Source: Oscillospiraceae bacterium
GTDB taxonomy: Bacteria; Bacillota; Clostridia; Oscillospirales; Ruminococcaceae
Direction: 5' to 3'
Assembly: GCA_024404875.1 (NCBI GenBank)
Contig: JAKSPK010000016.1
Span: 1 to 43,478, forward strand
Length of the DNA: 43,478 nt
The translations under genes were made by a program, and so were the position numbers. Below are positions 36,632 to 43,478 of this stretch, one piece after another. Under the pieces are notes generated by a model. It was not told where the DNA came from, did not search any database, and worked only from the letters and a program-made list of their open reading frames with translations. Each line of letters opens with the position of its first letter. Position 1 is the stretch's first letter.

Positions 36632-38080
36632 TCAGCGCAGCACATTCAGATGCTCGATCTCGGGATCCTCTGTGCCCTGCATGGAGCAGCCCTTTTCCTT
36701 TGCGTAGCGGATATAGTTGATGATATCGTCTGTGATGATCTCGCCGGGCGCAAGGATCGGGATGCCGGGCGGATAGCACATGACAAACTCCGAGCAGATG
36801 CGGCCGCTTGTCTGTTCGAGCGGGAGCATCTCCTTATCGGCATAGAACGCTTCCTGCGGTGTGGCAACAACCTTCGGCGCAATATATTCCTGCGAGAGCA
36901 TACCGGTCGTATCGCAGGAATAGAGCCGCTTTATATCGGCAAGCGCACCGACCAGCCGCTCGATATCCTGAATGCGGTCGCCGATCGAGATATAGGCGAG
37001 GATATTGCCGATGTCGCCGAATTCGATCTGGATATCGTACTCATCGCGCAGCAGATCATAGACCTCGATGCCGGCAAGGCCGATATCACGGGTATAGACC
37101 GAGAGCTTTGTGACATCATAGCCGACGCAGCTGGTTCCGTTGCAGAGCTCGGTACTGTAGGCATAGTAACCGCCGATCTCGTTGATCTCACTGCGGGCAT
37201 ATTCCGCGATCTGGATGACCTTCGAGAAGGATTCGCTGCCGCGAAGTGCCAGATTTCGGCGTGAGATATCGAGACTGGAGATCAGCAGATAGGAAGCACT
37301 GGTGGTCTGCGTCAGATTGATGATGAGGCGGACATAATCCGCATTGACGCCCTCATTGAGCAGCAGCAGGGAACTTTGTGTCAGGCTGCCGCCGGATTTG
37401 TGCATGGAGACTGCCGCCATATCCGCACCGGCCTCCATAGCTGAGACAGGCAGCGCATCATTGAAGTAAAAATGCGTACCGTGTGCTTCGTCTGCAAGGA
37501 CGAGCATTCCATGAGAATGCGCCAGCCGGACGATATTGCGGATATCGGAACAGATGCCGTAATAGGTCGGATTATTGACGAGAACGGCGACGGCATCGGG
37601 ATTCTCCTCGATCGCCTGTTCGACCTGCGAAAGCTCCATGCCGAGCGAGATTCCGATATGCGGCTCGACATCGGGATTGACATAGACGGGGATCGCGCCG
37701 CAGAGCACGAGCGCATTGATGACACTCTTGTGTACATTGCGCGGAACGATCAGTTTTTGTCCGGCCTTGCAGGCGGAGAGAATCATGCTCTGGACAGCAG
37801 AGGTTGTGCCGCCGACCATGAAAAAGGCATGGGCGGCACCAAAGGCATCCGCGGCGAGCTCTTCGGCATCGCGGATGACGGAGACCGGGTGGCAGAGATT
37901 GTCGAGCGGTTTCATGGAGTTGACATCAATGCCGACGCACAGCTCACCGAGGAGCTTCACAAGCTCCGGATTGCCCCTGCCGCGCTTATGGCCGGGGACA
38001 TCGAAAGGAACAACGCGCTGTCTGCGCAGCCGTTCCAGCGCCTCATAGACGGGCGCACGCTTTTGCTGTTCGAGGTTCAT
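36632..38080 (-). CDS. speA: Arginine/lysine/ornithine decarboxylase, aminotransferase fold (SpeA type)
   Basis: The 482-residue PLP enzyme has DVPGHKRGRGNPEL (27-40), LADEAHGTHF (195-204) and Lys228 in SMHKSGG as PLP anchor, with the C-terminal domain typical of the short Gram-positive fold-I decarboxylases. Arginine is the likeliest substrate because agmatine deiminase lies in the same cluster, but lysine cannot be excluded. I start at the ATG at 38080 although its ribosome binding site (TAAGGAACGG, about 12 bases away) is poorly spaced; the frame stays open to 38167. First gene of the polyamine cluster, with a leader of about 170 bases. Confidence 0.92.
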   Translation of the reverse strand: MNLEQQKRAPVYEALERLRRQRVVPFDVPGHKRGRGNPELVKLLGELCVGIDVNSMKPLDNLCHPVSVIRDAEELAADAFGAAHAFFMVGGTTSAVQSMILSACKAGQKLIVPRNVHKSVINALVLCGAIPVYVNPDVEPHIGISLGMELSQVEQAIEENPDAVAVLVNNPTYYGICSDIRNIVRLAHSHGMLVLADEAHGTHFYFNDALPVSAMEAGADMAAVSMHKSGGSLTQSSLLLLNEGVNADYVRLIINLTQTTSASYLLISSLDISRRNLALRGSESFSKVIQIAEYARSEINEIGGYYAYSTELCNGTSCVGYDVTKLSVYTRDIGLAGIEVYDLLRDEYDIQIEFGDIGNILAYISIGDRIQDIERLVGALADIKRLYSCDTTGMLSQEYIAPKVVATPQEAFYADKEMLPLEQTSGRICSEFVMCYPPGIPILAPGEIITDDIINYIRYAKEKGCSMQGTEDPEIEHLNVLR

Positions 38081-38258
38081 GATTTTCAGACCGTTCCTTA
38101 CTCCGTATTCGCGGCGTGATTCATTCCGCCGGTATAATATGCAGATAATAGAAAAAGCATCCTGCACGAAGCCATCGTACCAAGACAGGCGGGCGATAAG
38201 CGGCCTGCGGCGAAATAGGATGATTCAGAGCAGATTGCCTTTCAAATTCTTACGCTAT

Positions 38259-38287
38259 ATTATACCACAGTGCGGGCAGACTGTCAA
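38259..38287 (-). promoter_or_regulatory. Promoter of the polyamine cluster
   Basis: Perfect TTGACA and TATAAT with 17-base spacing, about 170 bases upstream of the speA start. Confidence 0.9.
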
Positions 38288-38308
38288 GGGATTCGGGACA
38301 TTTTGCAT

Positions 38309-38468
38309 GATATTGATGTACCGAAAATCTCCTGAAGATCTTTGCTTGTCTTTTTGCCGTGATATCGCGCTGAACCCCCTTGCCATATCCTGCATCAGGA
38401 TTTCGCTGGTACAGCAACAACAGTCTTGCAAATTTTGGCAGAATGATTTATAATTAAGTATCAATAAG
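38309..38468. repeat. Palindromic repeat element, copy B
   Basis: Related to the copy in the dnaJ leader. Ends are TATTGATGTAC and its near complement at 38458-38466; the block 38344-38364 differs from copy A (29311-29331) at one of 21 positions, and a CCTTGCC centre is shared. The arms have diverged more than in copy A. It lies between the polyamine promoter and the candidate small RNA. Confidence 0.7.
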
Positions 38469-38481
38469 CTGCCGATGCGTG

Positions 38482-38511
38482 AAAAAGAAAAACCGCCCTT
38501 AACGGACGGTT
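38482..38511 (-). terminator. Terminator of the candidate small RNA
   Basis: On the minus strand ACCGTCC-GTTAA-GGGCGGT (7 bp, one G-T pair) is followed by TTTTCTTTTTC. Confidence 0.75.
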
Positions 38512-38577
38512 TACATTGAGAGAGGGTTTCCGTGAATTCAAAAGAGAGGGTTTTGAATCCGTGTATTATTTAGGTTC
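38482..38577 (-). ncRNA. Candidate small RNA, about 95 nucleotides
   Basis: An isolated minus-strand unit: promoter TTGCAT-N17-TATAAT (38584-38612), about 95 bases, then a terminator. The transcript holds a perfect 8-bp hairpin ATTCAAAA/TTTTGAAT (38536-38558) with loop CCCTCTC, a second single-stranded AAACCCTCTC (38520-38529), and the terminator stem. Two pyrimidine-rich exposed sites complementary to purine-rich Shine-Dalgarno sequences are typical of trans-acting sRNAs in Firmicutes. No open frame of note. I do not recognise a known family. Confidence 0.6.
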
Positions 38578-38583
38578 AATGCT

Positions 38584-38612
38584 ATTATAGCATAATATAT
38601 GAAAAGATGCAA
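38584..38612 (-). promoter_or_regulatory. Promoter of the candidate small RNA
   Basis: TTGCAT and TATAAT 17 bases apart; the -10 hexamer sits in the dyad ATGCTA-TTA-TAGCAT (38579-38593). Confidence 0.7.
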
Positions 38613-38755
38613 GGGTTTGTAATGCGATTCTACAATTATGTCATAAAACATGATTTTATTTGTGCATATTGACAAAAATGACGGCGGAATAAGGAATCCG
38701 GCTGCCGGAGTCGTATCAATATATGAAAGCAGCTTTCATCAGAATGGAGATCATT

Positions 38756-39304
38756 ATGGAACAGGGCGCAAATGCATACCGCCGCTATCTGGACGGCGAT
38801 CAGAATGCGTTCGCGGAGATCATCGAGGAATTCCGCGATCCGGTGACATTCTTTATCCAGCGATATGTGCATGATATCTGCGCGGCGGAGGACATCGCGG
38901 CAGATGTGTTTATGCAGCTTGTGGTTAATCCACAGAAATACAGATTTGATACGCCGCTGAAAACATATCTGTTTGTCATGGCGCGGAGCCGTGCGCTCGA
39001 TCATCTGCGGCGTGTGAAGCGCCGGAAGCAGGTGCCGCTGGAGGAAACAGAGGATACGCTTGCCGATACGCAGGATCTGGAGGAGCAGGTTTTGCAGAAT
39101 GAGGAAAAGCGGCGGCTGCATGAAGCGATCGGACAGCTGCCGGAGCCGCAGCAGATCGCGGTACATCTGGTTTATTTTGAGAGCTGCTCCTATGAGGCAG
39201 CTGCGAAAATCATGAAGAAAACCGTCAAGCAGGTAGACAATCTGCTTTACCGTGCCAAACAGGCGCTGCGCGGAATACTTGGTGAAGGGAGGGAGCAGCA
39301 GTGA
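38756..39304 (+). CDS. ECF-type RNA polymerase sigma factor
   Basis: The 182-residue protein has sigma region 2 (about 18-85; EDIAADVFMQLV and TYLFVMARSRALDHLRRVKRR) and region 4 (about 125-175; LPEPQQIAVHLVYFESCSYEAAAKIMKKTVKQVDNLLYRAKQALR). The ATG at 38756 has GGAG 6 bases upstream; an in-frame ATG at 38723 lacks a site. It heads a four-gene operon with overlapping or touching ends, and the next gene has the form of its membrane-bound anti-sigma factor. I could not identify a promoter with certainty. Confidence 0.93.
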   Translation: MEQGANAYRRYLDGDQNAFAEIIEEFRDPVTFFIQRYVHDICAAEDIAADVFMQLVVNPQKYRFDTPLKTYLFVMARSRALDHLRRVKRRKQVPLEETEDTLADTQDLEEQVLQNEEKRRLHEAIGQLPEPQQIAVHLVYFESCSYEAAAKIMKKTVKQVDNLLYRAKQALRGILGEGREQQ

Positions 39305-40125
39305 GAATGACGAATGAGGAATTTCAGGCGGAGGTTTTCCGCCGGAGCCGTGTATATCTTGCCAAGCAGCAGGCGCGCCGCCGCAGACTGTTTGCCGGTG
39401 CGCTGGCATTTGCCGGCTGCTTTGCTGTTGTGATTGCCGCTGCAAAGCTGCGCCCGATGACTGTGAAGAATGCCGGTGATCTGAGTTTTCAAAATGCCGT
39501 GCCGGAAAATTATGAAGCGATGGATAACGCGGCAGGAGAAGCGTATGATGCGGAATCTTCCGAGCAAGCCTGCGCGGAGATGAATGATGACGAAAATGGT
39601 ATCATACAGGGCATGACAATTCGGCCGTCCAAAACAGAGAACGAATGGGACGATGAAAAGTGTGAAGAGACTGCGGAGGAAAACGATGTGAATCAGGCTG
39701 AAGAAGCGCCGGATGCATCTTTCTTTGCGGAGATGACCGACAGCGAGCTGTTCGACTATTACGGTATCAAGGGCTTACCGGAAACGCTTGCAGGCATGAA
39801 CTATGCCGGAGCCGAAAATCAGATCCGCCGGCAACAGGGTCAGGCCGGAGTGGAGTATTTCTTCAGCGGCGCTGTTTCGGAGGACGGCAACATTTTCCGG
39901 TATCAGGATGCAGCAGGCGAAAAGCAGCTCTATGTGCTGATACAGACGATGGCTGCGGTTCATCCGCAGCCGGAGGATATGAACGGGATCCTCGCGGAGG
40001 ATGAAGATGCGAAAAAGGTGATCTTCTGTACCGAGACGCTCTATGTTACGGTGTATGCAGATGATCTGCCGTTTGATACGCTGAAACAGGCTGCGCAGGA
40101 GATGAAGGACGATCTCTCGCAGTGA
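39301..40125 (+). CDS. Putative membrane-bound anti-sigma factor
   Basis: The start is the GTG at 39301, overlapping the sigma stop by 4 bases (GTGA), with GGGAGGG about 8 bases before; an ATG at 39307 is in frame. The 274-residue protein has a short basic cytoplasmic N-terminus (about 1-28), one transmembrane helix (about 29-48) and an acidic exterior part of about 220 residues with a folded domain near 150-270. No zinc motif HxxxCxxC is visible. The role is inferred from gene order and topology. Confidence 0.8.
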   Translation: MRMTNEEFQAEVFRRSRVYLAKQQARRRRLFAGALAFAGCFAVVIAAAKLRPMTVKNAGDLSFQNAVPENYEAMDNAAGEAYDAESSEQACAEMNDDENGIIQGMTIRPSKTENEWDDEKCEETAEENDVNQAEEAPDASFFAEMTDSELFDYYGIKGLPETLAGMNYAGAENQIRRQQGQAGVEYFFSGAVSEDGNIFRYQDAAGEKQLYVLIQTMAAVHPQPEDMNGILAEDEDAKKVIFCTETLYVTVYADDLPFDTLKQAAQEMKDDLSQ

Positions 40126-40139
40126 GAGGAGGTACAAGT

Positions 40140-41474
40140 ATGAAGAAGGCAGTATTTATCATGATAGCTGCAGCGATGATGCTGACGGGCTGCGGCAGCG
40201 GCGTGACTCTACAGGGCCCCGATACCCGTACGCCCGGACTCGCCGAGCAGAGCGTTTTGCTGACACCGCCTGAGAATGAAACGGCCGCTGACGGGATCGG
40301 GCTCCGAGTGTCACAGGACTGCTTTCCGCCCGACACGGCATCAATCCCGATTACTATTGTCAACAACAGCGATGAGAGTATCGCATTCGGTGAGGCGTTC
40401 AAGCTCATCCGTGTATATGAGAACGGCGTACAGGAGACCGTGAAATTCAAAGAAGGCGGTGACTACTTCATAGATCTGGCACAGGAGGTTCCGCCGCGTG
40501 AACATACGCAATTCCGCGCAGATCTGGCGGCGCATTTCGATCTGCCGCTGGAAGAGGGCGATTACCGTATTGTAATCGAGGGCATGGGCGGCAGAGAAGC
40601 GGTTTTCAGCGTTTCAAAGGATGCGCCGCTGCCGTCTGATGAACCGCAGGCTGTGCAGATTTCTCTCCGAACCGATCAGGCCGTCTATGCGCCGGACACC
40701 GATGTGGTTCGCGTGATCGTGACAAATGAGGGAACCGAGGAAGCACATATCTCGCTTGTTAATTTCGGCATTGAGCAATTTACGGCGGAGACCTGCAGCA
40801 TGACGCCCTACAACGGAAAGATCGGCTGCGAGACGCGGCTTGGCGGCGCCGTGCCCGCAGGCGGTTCGGATCTCTGGGAGCTGTACCTCGGGGATTTCCC
40901 CGGTGTCAAACTGACCGAGGGCGAATATGCCGTATATTATGAGGGCGCGGAGGCGAAATTCTCCGTTCAGGCGAATGCTGATAATCCCGAAACGGACAGT
41001 GTGCCGGATATGCTGTTCTGTATGGAAACATCCATACCGGATGAATGTGAAGAAACCGGCGATCGCACAGATCTGATACTGATGATGAAAGACGGTACAG
41101 TCTGGAGCGGAGAAGGCGGCCTCACCGGTTCCGAGATCTCGGAGCTTTATCAGAAGCAGACGCTCGCGGAGCATTTTAGGATGCTGAAACAAGTTGAAGC
41201 GGATGCCGCACAAAGGCGGTATCTTAGGATCAGGGACGAGGTGCTGAAGGGTGAAAAGGTGAAGGTCAACTATCCGGGGGCACAACCGGCGGTCGAAGCG
41301 CCGCATACATATTGGTATACGGAGATCCTGCTGACAGCCGATGCATCGCAGCATATTACAATGGGCTCGGAATTTGCCGGCACATTCTCTGAAACAAATA
41401 ACGAGGTCGTGAATGCAGTCTGTGCATGGTTCCGGGATGTCTGCACCAGTCAGAAATGTAAGGAGACATCATAA
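40140..41474 (+). CDS. Lipoprotein with Ig-like domains
   Basis: The ATG at 40140 lies 7 bases after AGGAGG; a GTG-led frame from 40122 is less likely. The 444-residue protein has a lipobox LTGC (Cys18), then two beta-sandwich modules: about 40-150 (SIPITIVNNSDESIAFGEAF..., LPLEEGDYRIVIEG) and about 165-280 (TDQAVYAPDTDVVRVIVTNEG...), which resemble bacterial Ig-like domains (Big_14 type). The C-terminal 150 residues are of unknown fold. Third gene of the sigma/anti-sigma operon; its stop TAA overlaps the serpin ATG by one base. Confidence 0.88.
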   Translation: MKKAVFIMIAAAMMLTGCGSGVTLQGPDTRTPGLAEQSVLLTPPENETAADGIGLRVSQDCFPPDTASIPITIVNNSDESIAFGEAFKLIRVYENGVQETVKFKEGGDYFIDLAQEVPPREHTQFRADLAAHFDLPLEEGDYRIVIEGMGGREAVFSVSKDAPLPSDEPQAVQISLRTDQAVYAPDTDVVRVIVTNEGTEEAHISLVNFGIEQFTAETCSMTPYNGKIGCETRLGGAVPAGGSDLWELYLGDFPGVKLTEGEYAVYYEGAEAKFSVQANADNPETDSVPDMLFCMETSIPDECEETGDRTDLILMMKDGTVWSGEGGLTGSEISELYQKQTLAEHFRMLKQVEADAAQRRYLRIRDEVLKGEKVKVNYPGAQPAVEAPHTYWYTEILLTADASQHITMGSEFAGTFSETNNEVVNAVCAWFRDVCTSQKCKETS

Positions 41475-42736
41475 TGAATATAAAGCATATGATAAAATAT
41501 ATCACAGCAGGACTTGGCTGTCTGCTGATGGCCGGATGCAGTGTGCCGGAACAGCCGGATGAGCCGAGTCTGACGAGTGCGCTCACACCGCAAAATGTTT
41601 CCGGAAAAGATCCGGATGCGGCATTTTCGCAGGCACAGAACGGCTTTGCGCTGAAGCTCCTTCAAGAGACGGTCGCCGTGTGCACAGGCAAAAATATCCT
41701 GATCTCGCCCTATTCCGTAATGCAGGCGCTTGCGATGACCACAAACGGCGCGGACGGCGATACCCGTACGCAAATGGAACATACGCTCGGCGGGATCCCG
41801 ATGGAGCAGCTGAATCAATATCTGCTGGCGCAGCGCGGGGGAATGCCGGATTCTGAAAATGCGCGGTTCCGGACAGCGAATTCCGTCTGGCTGCGCGATG
41901 ACAAAAATCGGCTCGTGGTGAAACCGGATTTCCTGCAAACGCTTACGGATTTCTATGGTTCAGGTGCATTTGCACGGGCATTTGACGAATCCACGCGGCA
42001 GGAGATCAATCAGTGGTGCAGCGCACAGACGGACGGCATGATACCGGAAATGCTCAGCAATCCGATTGGTGCGGATGCTGTGATGCTCCTCATCAATGCG
42101 GTCTCCTTTGACGCCAAATGGGCAAGGCTTTATAAGAGGGAGCCATCGGATGCCAGCTTTACATCCTGTACCGGCGAGGTGCAGCAGGCGAAGATGATGT
42201 ACTCCGAGGAAGGACAGTATCTCTCGGATGACCGGGCGGAGGGATTTATCAAGCCTTATCGTGACGGATATGTCTTTGCGGCATTGCTGCCGGAGCAGGG
42301 CATTTCTGCAGAGGATTATCTTGCATCGCTGACGGATGAACGGCTGCATGAGATCCTGACCGGTGCGGAATTCTGCACGGTCGATGCGGGACTGCCGCAG
42401 TTTACTTATGATTTCGATATCGAATACAGCGGGATCCTTGCAGATATGGGAATGCCGCTGGCCTTTACAGAGAATGCGGATTTCACGAAAATGGCGGAAA
42501 CTGCGACGGGAGGGCTGTCTATCGGACAGGTGTTGCACAAGACGCATATTGATGTTGATACTGAAGGGACAAAGGCTGCTGCGGTGACGGCAGTTGTGAT
42601 GGAGCAAGAAGAAGCGGCGATGGAGCCGGAACCGCCGAAGCAGGTGACGCTTGACAGACCGTTTGTGTATTTCATTGCGGATGCGGAAACGATGACGCCT
42701 GTCTTTGCGGGTGTGCTGAATGCGATCCCGCAGTAG
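41474..42736 (+). CDS. Serpin (serine protease inhibitor) lipoprotein
   Basis: The 420-residue protein has a lipobox LMAGC (Cys22) and a complete serpin fold (about 50-420): ILISPYSVMQALAMTTNGADGDTRTQM, NAVSFDAKWA, and the C-terminal RPFVYFIADAETMTPVFAGVLNAI. The hinge of the reactive loop reads EGTKAAAVTA, the small-residue pattern of inhibitory serpins, followed by an acidic, extended loop (VVMEQEEAAMEPEPPKQ). The scissile bond cannot be fixed from sequence. AAGGAG is 8 bases upstream of the ATG. It would protect the outer cell surface from host or community proteases. Confidence 0.95.
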   Translation: MNIKHMIKYITAGLGCLLMAGCSVPEQPDEPSLTSALTPQNVSGKDPDAAFSQAQNGFALKLLQETVAVCTGKNILISPYSVMQALAMTTNGADGDTRTQMEHTLGGIPMEQLNQYLLAQRGGMPDSENARFRTANSVWLRDDKNRLVVKPDFLQTLTDFYGSGAFARAFDESTRQEINQWCSAQTDGMIPEMLSNPIGADAVMLLINAVSFDAKWARLYKREPSDASFTSCTGEVQQAKMMYSEEGQYLSDDRAEGFIKPYRDGYVFAALLPEQGISAEDYLASLTDERLHEILTGAEFCTVDAGLPQFTYDFDIEYSGILADMGMPLAFTENADFTKMAETATGGLSIGQVLHKTHIDVDTEGTKAAAVTAVVMEQEEAAMEPEPPKQVTLDRPFVYFIADAETMTPVFAGVLNAIPQ

Positions 42737-42747
42737 GTGTTCTGTTC

Positions 42748-42791
42748 ACGCAATCGTGATTGCATCATTCCCTTTATCTATTGCGTTTTTG
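42748..42791 (+). terminator. Possible terminator of the serpin operon
   Basis: ACGCAAT pairs with ATTGCGT across a 25-base loop that itself contains GCAATC/GATTGC options; TTTTT follows. Confidence 0.45.
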
Positions 42792-42899
42792 TAGTGTGAT
42801 CAAGGATATACGGCAGCCCTTTAAGGGCGGTTCGCAGAGGAAGACCTCGATCGGCGCACTGCGGACTTTGAAACGGTTGGAAAAAAATCATTTTAGGTA

Positions 42900-42928
42900 T
42901 TGACAACTGTGCGGAAATGTGATATAAT
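42900..42928 (+). promoter_or_regulatory. Promoter of the metal-resistance operon
   Basis: Perfect TTGACA and TATAAT with 17-base spacing, 44 bases upstream of the repressor start. Confidence 0.93.
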
Positions 42929-42934
42929 ATCATC

Positions 42935-42954
42935 AGTTGAACAACCGCTCAACT
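42935..42954 (+). promoter_or_regulatory. ArsR/SmtB-type operator 1
   Basis: AGTTGA-N8-TCAACT dyad right after the -10 box. Same arms as operator 2. Confidence 0.85.
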
Positions 42955-42972
42955 ACGAAACGGAGGAATTGT

Positions 42973-43323
42973 ATGGAACATCCGCTTTGCGACTGCGAGA
43001 TCATTCATGAGGATATCGTCAGAGAGGTGCAGAGCAGGCAGCTCGACAGAGAGACTTATATTTCTCTGGCTACACTGTTCAAGCTGTTCGGTGATGCGAC
43101 ACGCGTCCGGATCCTTCACGCACTGGAGCAGCATGAAATGTGTGTCTGCGACCTTGCAGCGCTGCTCGGTGTGACGAAATCCGCTGTCTCGCATCAGCTT
43201 AAATCTCTGCGGCTTTCCCGGCTTGTCAAATACCGCCGTGACGGGCAGAATGCGTATTACTCGCTCGCAGATGATCATGTTAAAAAGATCCTTGATCTTG
43301 GCTTTGAGCATTTTTTTGAATAA
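42973..43323 (+). CDS. ArsR/SmtB-family metal-sensing repressor (CadC/CzrA-like)
   Basis: The 116-residue winged-helix repressor has EMCVCDLAALL (about 55-65) with the Cys pair of the alpha-3 metal site, N-terminal Cys residues (CDCEIIHED) as in CadC, and the recognition helix KSAVSHQLKSLR. Histidines near the C-terminus (DDHVKK, FEHFFE) may add an alpha-5 site. GGAGGAATTGT precedes the ATG at 42973. Placed between two matching dyads and followed by a heavy-metal ATPase, it probably represses that operon until Cd, Zn or Pb binds. Confidence 0.95.
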   Translation: MEHPLCDCEIIHEDIVREVQSRQLDRETYISLATLFKLFGDATRVRILHALEQHEMCVCDLAALLGVTKSAVSHQLKSLRLSRLVKYRRDGQNAYYSLADDHVKKILDLGFEHFFE

Positions 43324-43327
43324 CGGG

Positions 43328-43354
43328 ATGCGGAGGGTTCTCCGCATTTCTTTC
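43328..43354 (+). terminator. Hairpin between repressor and ATPase genes
   Basis: ATGCGGAG-GGTT-CTCCGCAT followed by TTCTTTC directly after the repressor stop; a terminator or attenuator. Confidence 0.65.
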
Positions 43355-43362
43355 GGGGATAT

Positions 43363-43382
43363 AGTTGAGCATTTGCTCAACT
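43363..43382 (+). promoter_or_regulatory. ArsR/SmtB-type operator 2
   Basis: AGTTGAGC-ATTT-GCTCAACT, a perfect 8-bp dyad upstream of the ATPase gene. No clear -35/-10 pair was found beside it. Confidence 0.85.
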
Positions 43383-43404
43383 GCAACACGAACGGAGGTA
43401 ATAT

Positions 43405-43478
43405 ATGGAGCATAAATTCACGCTGGAAGGCCTTGACTGCCCGAACTGCGCCGCGAAGATTGAGCATGAGGTCGGCGC
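43405..43478 (+). CDS. Heavy-metal-transporting P-type ATPase, N-terminus (cut by window end)
   Basis: Only the first 24 codons are present (MEHKFTLEGLDCPNCAAKIE...). GLDCPNC is the GMxCxxC metal-binding motif of the HMA domain that starts CadA/ZntA-type efflux ATPases. CGGAGGTAA lies 5 bases upstream of the ATG. With the ArsR-type repressor in front, Cd/Zn/Pb export is the likely role. Confidence 0.88.
   Translation, partial: MEHKFTLEGLDCPNCAAKIEHEVG

Noticed and set aside
38640-38755. TTGACA and an ECF-like GGAAT...CGTAT motif before the sigma factor gene
   Set aside because: No -10 box at proper distance from TTGACA, and the ECF-like spacing (14) does not fit known patterns.

Overview
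The window looks like chromosome of a low-to-mid GC Gram-positive gut or rumen anaerobe of the family Oscillospiraceae, most likely a fibrolytic Ruminococcus related to R. flavefaciens or R. champanellensis. This is inferred from two very large dockerin-bearing xylanases with Thr-rich linkers, a CIRCE/HrcA chaperone operon, strong Shine-Dalgarno sequences, frequent GTG/TTG starts, and many TTGACA-N17-TATAAT promoters. No prophage, transposase or CRISPR array was found. The species assignment is a guess.

Layout. 1-2.7 kb: two exported proteins of unknown function (one with a cell-wall-anchor-like tail, one lipoprotein), then a small membrane protein and an M50 protease on the other strand. 2.7-5.6 kb (-): GH30-CBM22-dockerin-CE1 enzyme. 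6-8.5 kb (-): phosphodiester glycosidase family protein and a membrane-anchored NTF2-like protein. 8.7-11.1 kb (-): cdaA-cdaR, the c-di-AMP synthesis pair. 11.4-12.6 kb (-): a coiled-coil protein and a two-gene unit (small coiled-coil protein plus sigma-region-4-like protein) whose promoter carries a LexA/SOS box. 13-15.7 kb (+): GH11-CBM22-GH10-dockerin xylanase. 15.9-21.1 kb (-): class A penicillin-binding protein, fused MFS/spermidine-synthase-like protein and THUMP rRNA methyltransferase. 21.5-22.8 kb (+): BofC-like protein and a membrane protein. 22.9-23.1 kb: tRNA-Thr and tRNA-Tyr. 23.3-24.9 kb (-): prfC. 25.2-30.6 kb (+): hrcA-grpE-dnaK, a small membrane protein, and dnaJ with its own promoter. 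30.9-38.1 kb (-): polyamine cluster (arginine/lysine-type decarboxylase, spermidine synthase, a lipoprotein, carboxynorspermidine dehydrogenase and decarboxylase, GNAT acetyltransferase, agmatine deiminase). 38.3-38.6 kb: a palindromic repeat and a candidate small RNA. 38.8-42.7 kb (+): ECF sigma factor, putative anti-sigma factor, Ig-like lipoprotein and serpin lipoprotein in one overlapping operon. 42.9-43.5 kb (+): ArsR/CadC-type repressor and the start of a heavy-metal P-type ATPase, with two operators.

How the parts work together. The two multimodular xylanases form complementary tools: endo-cleavage by GH10, GH11 and GH30, plus removal of ester side groups by CE1, all attachable to a cellulosome through dockerins. 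The polyamine cluster would convert arginine to agmatine and onward toward putrescine and spermidine by the aspartate-semialdehyde route, while also keeping an aminopropyltransferase. The least explained items are the SOS-box-controlled sigma-like pair, the candidate sRNA next to a palindromic repeat whose relative sits in the dnaJ leader, and the sigma/anti-sigma/serpin operon.
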